A DNA stretch of 8,983 nucleotides, taken from positions 1 through 8,983 of the forward strand of contig CALEMO010000098.1 in NCBI GenBank assembly GCA_937910825.1. The letters are read 5' to 3'. Origin of the DNA: an uncultured Solirubrobacterales bacterium (GTDB taxonomy: Bacteria > Actinomycetota > Thermoleophilia > Solirubrobacterales > 70-9). The notes under the pieces are model-generated. The model was not told where the DNA came from and searched no databases. It saw only the letters and a list, made by a program, of their open reading frames with translations. The position numbers and the translations under genes are program-made. Each line of letters opens with the position of its first letter. Within the stretch, counting starts at the first letter, position 1. This document shows, piece after piece, positions 1 through 5,535 of this stretch.

Positions 1-1
1 T

Positions 2-154
2 GCGCCGAGGTACGGAGGCGGGCCCGGGGGACCGGTCGAACACAAATTTCGAATCTTCGGCCACACCGAGCTTGACGACCGCGCTTCGGCCCAGCGACAC
101 TTGGATCAGGTTGTAGAGGCTGTCCTGAGCGAGGTCGCAGCCGGAGCGGCCTGA
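2..154 (+). CDS. C-terminal end of an unrecognised protein (partial)
   Basis: An open frame enters from the left edge and ends at TGA 152-154, giving the last 50 residues of a protein whose start lies outside the window. The visible part begins with a Gly/Pro-rich stretch, continues through a probable strand (KFRIFGHTEL) and ends in an amphipathic helix (QRHLDQVVEAVLSEVAAG) with an Ala-rich tail. Codon use is G/C-rich at third positions, as in the neighbouring genes, and the stop falls exactly where the convergent glyS ends. Both facts support a real gene rather than a chance frame. I cannot assign a family from this fragment and propose no function. Confidence 0.5.
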   Translation, partial: APRYGGGPGGPVEHKFRIFGHTELDDRASAQRHLDQVVEAVLSEVAAGAA

Positions 155-1537
155 TCAATCCAGCTTCGGCGATTTCCAGTCTTCAGTCAGCTTGCCGGCG
201 AGCAGAGCTGCGAGGCCTTCGATCGGGACCCGGTTCTGCTCGAGGGAGTCGCGGTCACGCAGGGTCACCTTGCCGTCGTCCTTCGTATCGAAGTCGACCG
301 TGATGCCCCAGGGGGTTCCGATCTCGTCCTGGCGCCGGTAACGCTTGCCGATCGAACCACCGGCGTCGTATTCGGTCTGGATGCCAGCTGCGCGCAGGGT
401 GAAGTTGATCTCTTTCGCTTTCTCTGGCATGCCTTTTTTGTTGAAAAGCGGCAGGACGGCTGCCTTCACCGGCGCCAGGCGAGGGTGCAGTCGCAGCACT
501 GTTCGCTGCCGGCCTTCCACTTCTTCGGTGTCGTAGGCGTCGACCAGGAAAGCGAGTGCGGCGCGGTCGGCGCCGGCCGCTGGTTCGATCACATGCGGCA
601 GGTAGCGCTCACCGCTCTGCTGGTCGAAGTACTCGAGCTTCTCACCGGAATGTTCCTGATGCTGGGTCAGGTCGAAATTGCCGCGATTGGCAATGCCTTC
701 AAGCTCGGACCAGCCGATCGGGAAGAGGTATTCGATGTCTGATGTGCCGGACGAATAGTGGGAGAGCTCGTCGCTCTCATGCGCCCTGACCATCAGGAAG
801 TCTTCCCGGATGCCGAGGTTCAGGTACCAGTCACGGCGGATCTCGATCCACTTGCGGTACCAGTCTTCAGCTTCGGCCGGCGGTACGAAGAACTCCATCT
901 CCATCTGCTCGAACTCGCGGGTGCGGAAGATGAAGTTGCCGGGGGTGATTTCGTTGCGGAAAGACTTACCGATCTGGGCGATGCCGAAAGGCGGGGACTT
1001 GCGCGCGAAATTGAGCACGTTCTTGAAATTGATGAAAATGCCCTGGGCGGTCTCGGGGCGCAGGTAGGCGATCGAGCTGGAGTCCTTCATCGGTCCGACG
1101 TTCGTTTCGAACATCAGGTTGAATTCGCGCGCCTCGGTCAGTTCGCAGTCCGGCCCTCCACCAGGGTTCTTCGAAGGCTTCTGCGGGCAGTTCGCATTCT
1201 CAAGGTCGTCAGCCCGGAACCGCTTGCCACAGGTGCGGCAGTCGACCATCGGATCGCTGAAGCCGGTCAGGTGACCAGAGGCCTCCCAGACTTTCGGGTG
1301 CTGGAGGATCGCTGAGTCGAGCGCGACGATGTCATCGCGCTGCTGAAGCATCGAGCGCCACCACTCGCTCTTGACATTGTTCTTCAGCAGGACCCCGTAG
1401 TGGCCATAGTCGTAGGTCGAACCCAGTCCGCCGTAGATCTCCGACGAGGGGAAGACGAAACCACGCCGCTTCGAGAGGGCGACGATTTCGTCCATTGTTA
1501 CTTCGGTATTGCGTTCTGAGTTGTTCTCGGGGGCCAT
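155..1537 (-). CDS. glyS: glycine--tRNA ligase, single-chain class II type
   Basis: Cytoplasmic enzyme that attaches glycine to tRNA-Gly using ATP. The 460-residue protein has the layout of the homodimeric bacterial/eukaryotic-type GlyRS, not the separate alpha/beta-chain form. The N-terminal signature around RRGFVFPSSEIYGG is at residues 24-37. A probable zinc site is formed by Cys100, Cys103, Cys117 and Cys131. Class II motif 2 lies at about 191-216 (KSFRNEITPG through EMEFF) and motif 3 at about 318-331 (EPAAGADR). The C-terminal anticodon-binding domain starts near 350 (RLHPRLAPVK) and includes the GKRYRRQDEIGTPWGI stretch at 397-412. Length is typical. ATG at 1537 has no Shine-Dalgarno in front but has a TACCTT box 6 nt upstream, so the mRNA may be leaderless. 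Met15 (first base 1495) is the alternative start. The stop abuts that of the convergent left-edge gene. Confidence 0.97.
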   Translation of the reverse strand: MAPENNSERNTEVTMDEIVALSKRRGFVFPSSEIYGGLGSTYDYGHYGVLLKNNVKSEWWRSMLQQRDDIVALDSAILQHPKVWEASGHLTGFSDPMVDCRTCGKRFRADDLENANCPQKPSKNPGGGPDCELTEAREFNLMFETNVGPMKDSSSIAYLRPETAQGIFINFKNVLNFARKSPPFGIAQIGKSFRNEITPGNFIFRTREFEQMEMEFFVPPAEAEDWYRKWIEIRRDWYLNLGIREDFLMVRAHESDELSHYSSGTSDIEYLFPIGWSELEGIANRGNFDLTQHQEHSGEKLEYFDQQSGERYLPHVIEPAAGADRAALAFLVDAYDTEEVEGRQRTVLRLHPRLAPVKAAVLPLFNKKGMPEKAKEINFTLRAAGIQTEYDAGGSIGKRYRRQDEIGTPWGITVDFDTKDDGKVTLRDRDSLEQNRVPIEGLAALLAGKLTEDWKSPKLD

Positions 1538-1543
1538 TCTGGA

Positions 1544-1549
1544 AAGGTA
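1544..1549 (-). promoter_or_regulatory. candidate -10 box for leaderless glyS
   Basis: Read on the minus strand, TACCTT fits the TAnnnT form common in actinobacterial promoters. It ends 6 nt before the glyS ATG, so transcription would begin at or next to the start codon. There is no convincing -35 element and no Shine-Dalgarno. This is a motif match only. Confidence 0.3.
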
Positions 1550-1575
1550 TCGGGACGCTTCCCGTGGCGCGCTGC

Positions 1576-1581
1576 GATAAT
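1576..1581 (+). promoter_or_regulatory. candidate extended -10 promoter for the FmdB-like gene
   Basis: GATAAT is preceded by TGC, giving an extended -10 form (TGnGATAAT, 1573-1581). It ends 9 nt before ATG 1591, so the predicted transcription start falls at or within a few bases of the start codon and implies a leaderless mRNA. No good -35 is visible at the usual spacing, which an extended -10 can tolerate. Confidence 0.4.
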
Positions 1582-1590
1582 GGATGGTCG

Positions 1591-1980
1591 ATGCCGATCT
1601 ACGAATACCGCTGCGATAACGAACATCTGGTCGAGGTCATGCAGCCAATGAGCGACGACTCCCTGAGCGAGTGCCCCGAATGTGGGGCACCGACCCGCCG
1701 TGTGCTTCATTCGCCGGCGATTCATTTCAAGGGTTCGGGCTTCCACAACACCGATTACGGGACCCGTTCCGGTAACAAGCAGAAGCAGGCCGCGGCAGCA
1801 GCCAAGAAGGACTCGGGCTCGGATTCTTCGTCGGGCTCGTCGGACTCGTCGGACTCGTCGGGCTCGTCGGGCTCGTCAGATTCCGGTTCATCTTCGTCGC
1901 CATCTGAAGGTTCCGGTTCTTCATCGAGCGTGACCAAGTCCGACAAGCCGTCGAAGGACAGCAGATCTTCTTCCGACTGA
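1591..1980 (+). CDS. FmdB-like zinc-ribbon protein with Ser-rich tail
   Basis: Small protein of 129 residues. Residues 1-54 match the FmdB/CxxC_CxxC_SSSS zinc-ribbon family, with the MPIYEYRC opening, SECPECG at 26-32 and HFKGSGFHNTDYG at 45-57. The molecular role of the family is poorly defined. The family usually has two CxxC knuckles. Here the first is Cys8-Asp-Asn-Glu11-His12, so one cysteine is missing, although His12 could take its place with Cys8, Cys28 and Cys31. Residues from about 73 onward are low complexity (Ser, Gly, Asp, Lys), including six tandem Ser-Ser-Gly/Asp triplets, and are probably disordered. The frame opens upstream to 1495, but the family always starts at MP-I/T-YEY, which fixes ATG 1591. 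The gene is divergent from glyS. Confidence 0.85.
   Translation: MPIYEYRCDNEHLVEVMQPMSDDSLSECPECGAPTRRVLHSPAIHFKGSGFHNTDYGTRSGNKQKQAAAAAKKDSGSDSSSGSSDSSDSSGSSGSSDSGSSSSPSEGSGSSSSVTKSDKPSKDSRSSSD
1828..1881 (+). repeat. 9-bp tandem repeat inside the FmdB-like gene
   Basis: Six in-frame copies of a 9-bp unit, TCGTCGG(G/A)C, lie end to end. The last copy has decayed to TCGTCAGAT. Together they encode residues 80-97 as Ser-Ser-Gly or Ser-Ser-Asp triplets. Because the unit is a multiple of three, copy-number slippage would change tail length without breaking the frame. Confidence 0.9.
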
Positions 1981-2018
1981 GCCCGCCCGGCCCGACCTGA
2001 GCAACCTCATCTACGGCT

Positions 2019-2039
2019 GCGACCGGGGGTTCCGGTTGC
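2019..2039 (+). terminator. candidate hairpin terminator after the FmdB-like gene
   Basis: GCGACCGG (2019-2026) pairs with CCGGTTGC (2032-2039) as an 8-bp stem with one G-U pair and a 5-nt GGGTT loop. It is followed by a T-rich stretch, TGTTACTTT (2040-2048). It lies 38 nt past the stop codon. The T tract is interrupted, so termination may be weak. Confidence 0.45.
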
Positions 2040-2042
2040 TGT

Positions 2043-2048
2043 TACTTT
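2043..2048 (+). promoter_or_regulatory. candidate -10 box for the WS/DGAT gene
   Basis: TACTTT fits TAnnnT and would start transcription near 2055, giving a leader of about 25 nt. A purine-rich GGAAAG (2068-2073) sits 7 nt before ATG 2081 and could serve as ribosome binding site. The same T-rich bases form the tail of the upstream hairpin, so either reading may be right. No clear -35 is visible. Confidence 0.25.
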
Positions 2049-2080
2049 GCGAGATCCAGCAGAGAACGGAAAGCGGAAGT

Positions 2081-3604
2081 ATGGAAGCAGCTCAAAGCGG
2101 TTCGCAGCACCTGGTCAGGCAACTGACCAGCATGGACGCGCAATTCCTGGCGCTGGAAGACGCCCGAAATTTCAGCCACATTTCCGGTCTGGCCATCCTC
2201 GACCCCTCGACCGCACCCGGCGGAGAGCTGGTCCTCGCCGACGTCCAGAGCATGATCGAAGAGCGGCTTCACCTGCTGCCGCCCTTCCGCTGGAAGCTGG
2301 AAGAGGTTCCCTTTGGCATCGACCATCCTTACTGGGTCGACGATCCGGACTTCGACATAGAATTCCACGTTCGCGAACTGGGTCTGCCCGCCCCCGGATC
2401 AGAGGAGCAGCTTGCCGTTCAGGTCGAACGCATCATTTCCAGGCCGCTCGACCGGGCGCGGCCGCTCTGGGAGGTCTATCTGGTGCAGGGCCTCAGCAAG
2501 GGGCGGGCGGCACTGCTCACCAAGATCCACCATTCGGTCGTGGACGGAGTATCCGGCGCAGAGATCATGGGCACGATCTATGACCTCGAACCCACCGGCA
2601 GAGACATTCCCCCGGCTGAAGAAAGTACGCAGGGGAATCCTCTGCCCACTTCGCTCGAACTGTTCCGCCGTGGAGTATTTGCCGCACCCGGCCGGGTCGT
2701 CACCGCGGTCGGCAACCTGCCTTCAACCCTGCCCAACCTTGTCGAAGTACCGACCATCCGCAGCATTCCCGGGGTCGGCCTGATCGGAAGGGTCGCCGAG
2801 CGGGCCCGGCGGGTAGTTCCTTTCGAAGGCGATGGCGAAGTGCTCGATCGCCCTAAGATCAAGGCTCCGCGAACCGTGCTGAACGGTCCGGTGTCAGCCC
2901 ACAGAAGGGTTTCTTTCGGGTCGCTTCCGCTGGAGACGGTCAAGCTCGTCAAGGACGCCTATGGAGCGAAGGTCAACGATGTCGTCGTCGCGCTGTCGGC
3001 CGGAGCCCTGCGGGAATTCCTGATCAGTCAGGACGATCTGCCTGTGGAACCACTGGTCGCAATGATCCCGATCTCGGTCAGGAAAGAAGAGGAGATCGGA
3101 ACCTATGGCAACCGCATCTCGATGATGATCGTCGAGATCCCGACCAACGAGCCGGACCCGGTCGAGAGGCTGCTGCGAGCACACAAGTCGCTGCTCGCCG
3201 CCAAGGAACGCCACGGTGCCCTGCCAGCCGACCTGATGACCAACGCCAACGACTTCATTCCACCGGCCATTTTCGCGCGGGCCGCCCGGGCGATCACTTC
3301 GGTCGGGGCGTCGACGCGCTTTCGTCCCCACTTCAATGTGACCCTCTCGAATGTTCCGGGCCCACCGATACCGCTCTACATAGCGGGCGCCGAGCTGATC
3401 GCCAACTATCCGATCTCAGTCGTCGCTGATGGCATCGGGTTGAACATCACGGTGCTCAGCTACCGCGATCACCTCGACTTCGGCATAGTCGGCGACCGGG
3501 CGATCGCGCCCGACCTGGAACCGATCATGGCGACCCTGCGTGCCGACCTGAAGACGCTTGAGAAGAAAGCCAAGGCAAAGATCAAGGCCGACGCTAAGAA
3601 GTGA
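2081..3604 (+). CDS. wax ester synthase/diacylglycerol acyltransferase (WS/DGAT)
   Basis: Bifunctional acyltransferase that moves acyl groups from acyl-CoA to fatty alcohols or diacylglycerol, producing wax esters or triacylglycerol at the membrane or lipid-droplet surface. The 507-residue protein is full length for the family. The N-terminal domain has SMDAQFLALED (17-27), the conserved PLW (128-130) and the catalytic HHSVVDG (150-156, with His151 the expected base). The C-terminal domain has the conserved Asn299-Asp300 pair, SNVPGPP (423-429) and NYPISVVADGIGLNITVLSY (442-461). The end is a Lys/Ala-rich tail (from about 491). The frame opens at 2036, but ATG 2081 has a better ribosome binding site and gives the usual short lead-in to the first conserved motif. 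The gene appears monocistronic. Wax ester versus triacylglycerol preference cannot be read from sequence. Confidence 0.94.
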   Translation: MEAAQSGSQHLVRQLTSMDAQFLALEDARNFSHISGLAILDPSTAPGGELVLADVQSMIEERLHLLPPFRWKLEEVPFGIDHPYWVDDPDFDIEFHVRELGLPAPGSEEQLAVQVERIISRPLDRARPLWEVYLVQGLSKGRAALLTKIHHSVVDGVSGAEIMGTIYDLEPTGRDIPPAEESTQGNPLPTSLELFRRGVFAAPGRVVTAVGNLPSTLPNLVEVPTIRSIPGVGLIGRVAERARRVVPFEGDGEVLDRPKIKAPRTVLNGPVSAHRRVSFGSLPLETVKLVKDAYGAKVNDVVVALSAGALREFLISQDDLPVEPLVAMIPISVRKEEEIGTYGNRISMMIVEIPTNEPDPVERLLRAHKSLLAAKERHGALPADLMTNANDFIPPAIFARAARAITSVGASTRFRPHFNVTLSNVPGPPIPLYIAGAELIANYPISVVADGIGLNITVLSYRDHLDFGIVGDRAIAPDLEPIMATLRADLKTLEKKAKAKIKADAKK

Positions 3605-3619
3605 AGCTGCCGGCCCGGC

Positions 3620-4269
3620 TCAGCGGCGCTTCGTTATCTTCTTCAGCAGCTTCACTTTCTTCGACTTGGTCTTGACCGGACAGTTGTTCGGCTCGAAGAC
3701 CACGTTGAGCTTGAGTTTCTTCTTGCCTCGCCTGGAAAGTTGCTTGGCGGCCTTGCCCCTTGCTTTGACCCGCAGCTTGAGCTGACCTGGCTTGCTCGCG
3801 GTCTTCGAGACGGGCTTGACCGATTTCGGACCCGGACGATCGAATCAGTCCCGTCCGGCTGGTTCCAGGTAACTGCGGTAGTTCCGTCCGCCCCGATCGC
3901 CATGTCCGAAGGCCCGATGCTGGGGTTCGGAGGGTCAAGGTTTCGATCGGGCCAAACGACCCCCCCGGGGGGAGCGAGTTCTCGTTACCAAGGTCAGGTT
4001 CACCCCGTCGCTGGAAGCCCATACTGCGCGGAATGTTCCGTCCTGACCGACTGCCATTTTAGGAAAAAACGCCTCCAGCGAGTCGGACGAAATGTTCTCC
4101 ACCGCTCCGAATTCACCGTCCGGCTGCCGGACACTGGCCTGAAGGATCCAGTCGGAACCAGGTTTGTTTCGCCAATAGGCGACGGTCGTACCCTCCGGTC
4201 CGACCGCTATCTCGGGGGACTGATCGAGCCGACGGGCGTGGAGAGCGTCATGGCCGGCGATACCCAGGT
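3620..4269 (-). pseudogene. frameshifted remnant of a repeat protein with Lys-rich tail
   Basis: No single frame is open across this stretch, yet successive frames give protein-like, mutually similar segments. Three repeats are visible: EIAVGPEGTTVAYW (from 4213), KMAVGQDGTFRAVW (from 4060) and DMAIGADGTTAVTW (from 3906). They are about 51 codons apart, each ending in a strand such as WILQASVR or SIVRVRNR. A basic tail (about 3835-3620, ending KLLKKITKRR and stop) follows. Joining them needs three shifts, each equal to one lost base: at the C/G homopolymer run 3960-3972, near 3920-3935 and near 3815-3830. Together they restore the original frame. No usable start codon or signal peptide is seen upstream of the first repeat, and that frame simply runs back into the LCP gene. 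It is therefore 5'-truncated as well, or its start is hidden by a further error. It reads like the C-terminal part of a secreted repeat protein, possibly beta-propeller-like. The function is unknown. Confidence 0.65.
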
Positions 4270-5523
4270 TCAGCCTTCGAGCTTGCGCGCAGCGCGCTGG
4301 CGTTCTTCTAGCGGTATTTCGAGGCTTCCGGCCGGGCCGTTGCCTGAGGGGACCAGCACGTCGGGCTTGCCGGATCCGGCGAAGATTGAGGAGAGCGCCA
4401 GCTGCGGCATGCCGATCATGCCGATGTCGGAAACGAAAGCCTTGGGGGCGGTCCAGCCGATGATCGGGCCCTTGATGAAGTTGTACGGCAGGCGCAGGGG
4501 GGAGGTCAGGCGGTCCTTGATCCCGGTCATGATCGACTGCTGGGCCAGCGCCCGGTTGAGGTCGCTATAGCCGGCCGGAAGCTGGCAGTTGGGGTCGCCG
4601 ACCGAGTCTTCGCGGGTTCGCGCGTAGGCCAGGGCGTCCTGGCCGTTCAGGGTGTTATCGCCCTGCTTGAGCCTGAGGGTGATGCCACCGTTCGTCTTGC
4701 CTCCGGAGATGTTCGCGCAGAGTTTCTCGGGCACGTCGATCTTCACCCCGCCGATCGCGTCGATGAAGTCTTCGAAACCGGTGAAGTTGAGGATCACCAC
4801 GTGGTCGATCGGGATGCCGAGGAAGTCGGAGACGGTCTCTTCCTGCAGGGCGGCGCCGCCGAAGGCGTAGGCGGCGTTGATCTTCTGGGCGCTGTTGCCC
4901 GGGATCTCGGCGAAGCTGTCGCGGGGGATGGAAAGCTTCTTGAACTGGCCGCCACCGGCGCGTACGACCATCAGGGTGTCGGCCCGGGCGCTTGCACAGC
5001 CATCGTGCGGGGTTTCCCCCCGAGCCTGCTGCTCGTAACAGCGTTCCTCCTGGGCCGCGCCGGGCTCGAGCGTATCCGGGCTGCGGGCGTCGGTTCCGAT
5101 CACCAGGATGTTCTGGGCGCTGGGCAGCAGCCAAGGAGTTCCCTGAAGGGCATCCCTGGCATCGCCGTCGAGCTTCATCGACTGGATCTGGGCCGAGATC
5201 CCGAATGAGAGGACGCTGAGCAGGATCCAGCCCAGCATTGCGAACAGGACCCATTTCAACCAGCCCTTCTTGCGCTTCGGACGGGATGACCTTTCGGGCC
5301 TTTCCTGGTGGCGGCCAGGCACTCGGGCGCCCTGGCGATGGACTTGGTATCCAAGGTCCAGCTGGTCCTCGGGTCGGGTCCCGGGATTGCGGCTACCGGC
5401 TTTCGCTTTGTCCTTCAGCCCCTGTATATCGGGCTTGCGAAACTTCGAAAACAGGCCCCGCCGGGAGCGATGGACCTGGTATTCAGGACGGTCCGGGCGG
5501 CGCTGTTCGTCGTCAGATGCCAT
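4270..5523 (-). CDS. LytR-CpsA-Psr (LCP) family cell-wall glycopolymer ligase
   Basis: Membrane-anchored protein of 417 residues. LCP proteins transfer lipid-linked glycopolymers (teichoic acid, arabinogalactan or capsule type) to peptidoglycan outside the membrane. Residues 1-87 form a charged, probably disordered cytoplasmic segment. A single membrane helix lies at about 89-110, preceded by RPKRKKGW, which gives an N-in/C-out topology. The LCP domain covers about 137-340: NILVIGTDAR (138-147), ADTLMVV (181-187), LSIPRD (197-202) with the conserved Arg201, KINAAYAFGG (214-223), LNGQDALAYARTRE (292-305) and DLNRALAQQ (321-329, the counterpart of the usual R-x-x-R-Q-Q region). Cys162/Cys176 and Cys269/Cys313 could form disulfides outside the cell. 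ATG 5523 is chosen because it begins the long charged N-terminus. No clear Shine-Dalgarno precedes it. It diverges from the ROK gene 12 bp away. Confidence 0.93.
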   Translation of the reverse strand: MASDDEQRRPDRPEYQVHRSRRGLFSKFRKPDIQGLKDKAKAGSRNPGTRPEDQLDLGYQVHRQGARVPGRHQERPERSSRPKRKKGWLKWVLFAMLGWILLSVLSFGISAQIQSMKLDGDARDALQGTPWLLPSAQNILVIGTDARSPDTLEPGAAQEERCYEQQARGETPHDGCASARADTLMVVRAGGGQFKKLSIPRDSFAEIPGNSAQKINAAYAFGGAALQEETVSDFLGIPIDHVVILNFTGFEDFIDAIGGVKIDVPEKLCANISGGKTNGGITLRLKQGDNTLNGQDALAYARTREDSVGDPNCQLPAGYSDLNRALAQQSIMTGIKDRLTSPLRLPYNFIKGPIIGWTAPKAFVSDIGMIGMPQLALSSIFAGSGKPDVLVPSGNGPAGSLEIPLEERQRAARKLEG

Positions 5524-5535
5524 GAAGGGTTAACA
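5524..5535. promoter_or_regulatory. 12-bp divergent spacer between LCP and ROK starts
   Basis: Only 12 bp lie between the two start codons. On the plus strand, GAAGGG (5524-5529) sits 6 nt before ATG 5536 and is a plausible ribosome binding site for the ROK gene. The palindrome GTTAAC is at 5529-5534. Neither gene can have its full promoter here. At least one must have it inside the 5' coding sequence of the other, or start leaderless. I see no clear -10/-35 pair. Confidence 0.4.

Noticed and set aside
758..1315. A 185-codon plus-strand frame inside glyS
   Set aside because: It is wholly antisense to well-conserved GlyRS motifs and has no family signature or ribosome binding site.
1495..1590. 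32 extra N-terminal codons for the FmdB-like protein
   Set aside because: They overlap the glyS start, and the family begins exactly at MPIYEY.
1571..1619. Direct repeat GCTGCGATAA at 1571-1580 and 1610-1619
   Set aside because: There are only two copies of 10 bp, one inside conserved FmdB codons. It is probably chance, and only the first is placed as a promoter box.
1828..1881. CRISPR array or mobile-element repeat
   Set aside because: The units are 9 bp, contiguous, without spacers, and in frame with Ser/Gly/Asp codons.
1727..1946. Minus-strand frames encoding Thr-Ser-Pro or Asp-Glu-Pro repeats
   Set aside because: They are mirror readings of the 9-bp tandem repeat in the FmdB-like gene and have no independent support.
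2081..3604. Non-ribosomal peptide condensation domain or chloramphenicol acetyltransferase instead of WS/DGAT
   Set aside because: The HHxxxDG motif is shared by these folds, but the N-terminal DAQFLALED, PLW and C-terminal SNVPGP motifs and the length are specific to WS/DGAT.
3599..3657. Reading the 12-bp inverted repeat as a standard intrinsic terminator
   Set aside because: The loop is 35 nt and no T-run follows either arm in the proper place.
3740..4570. A 276-codon plus-strand frame covering the region after WS/DGAT
   Set aside because: It lies antisense to the LCP 3' end and to the repeat remnant, shows no recognisable motif, and its composition fits a shadow of GC-rich coding DNA. 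The minus strand gives internally repeated, protein-like segments instead.
4655..5254. A 199-codon minus-strand frame inside the LCP gene
   Set aside because: It is an Arg/Pro-rich out-of-frame reading of a gene with clear LCP motifs.
5308..5535. 76 extra N-terminal codons for the ROK kinase
   Set aside because: The extension is antisense to LCP codons. The kinase family begins shortly before DLGGTK, and ATG 5536 has a ribosome binding site.
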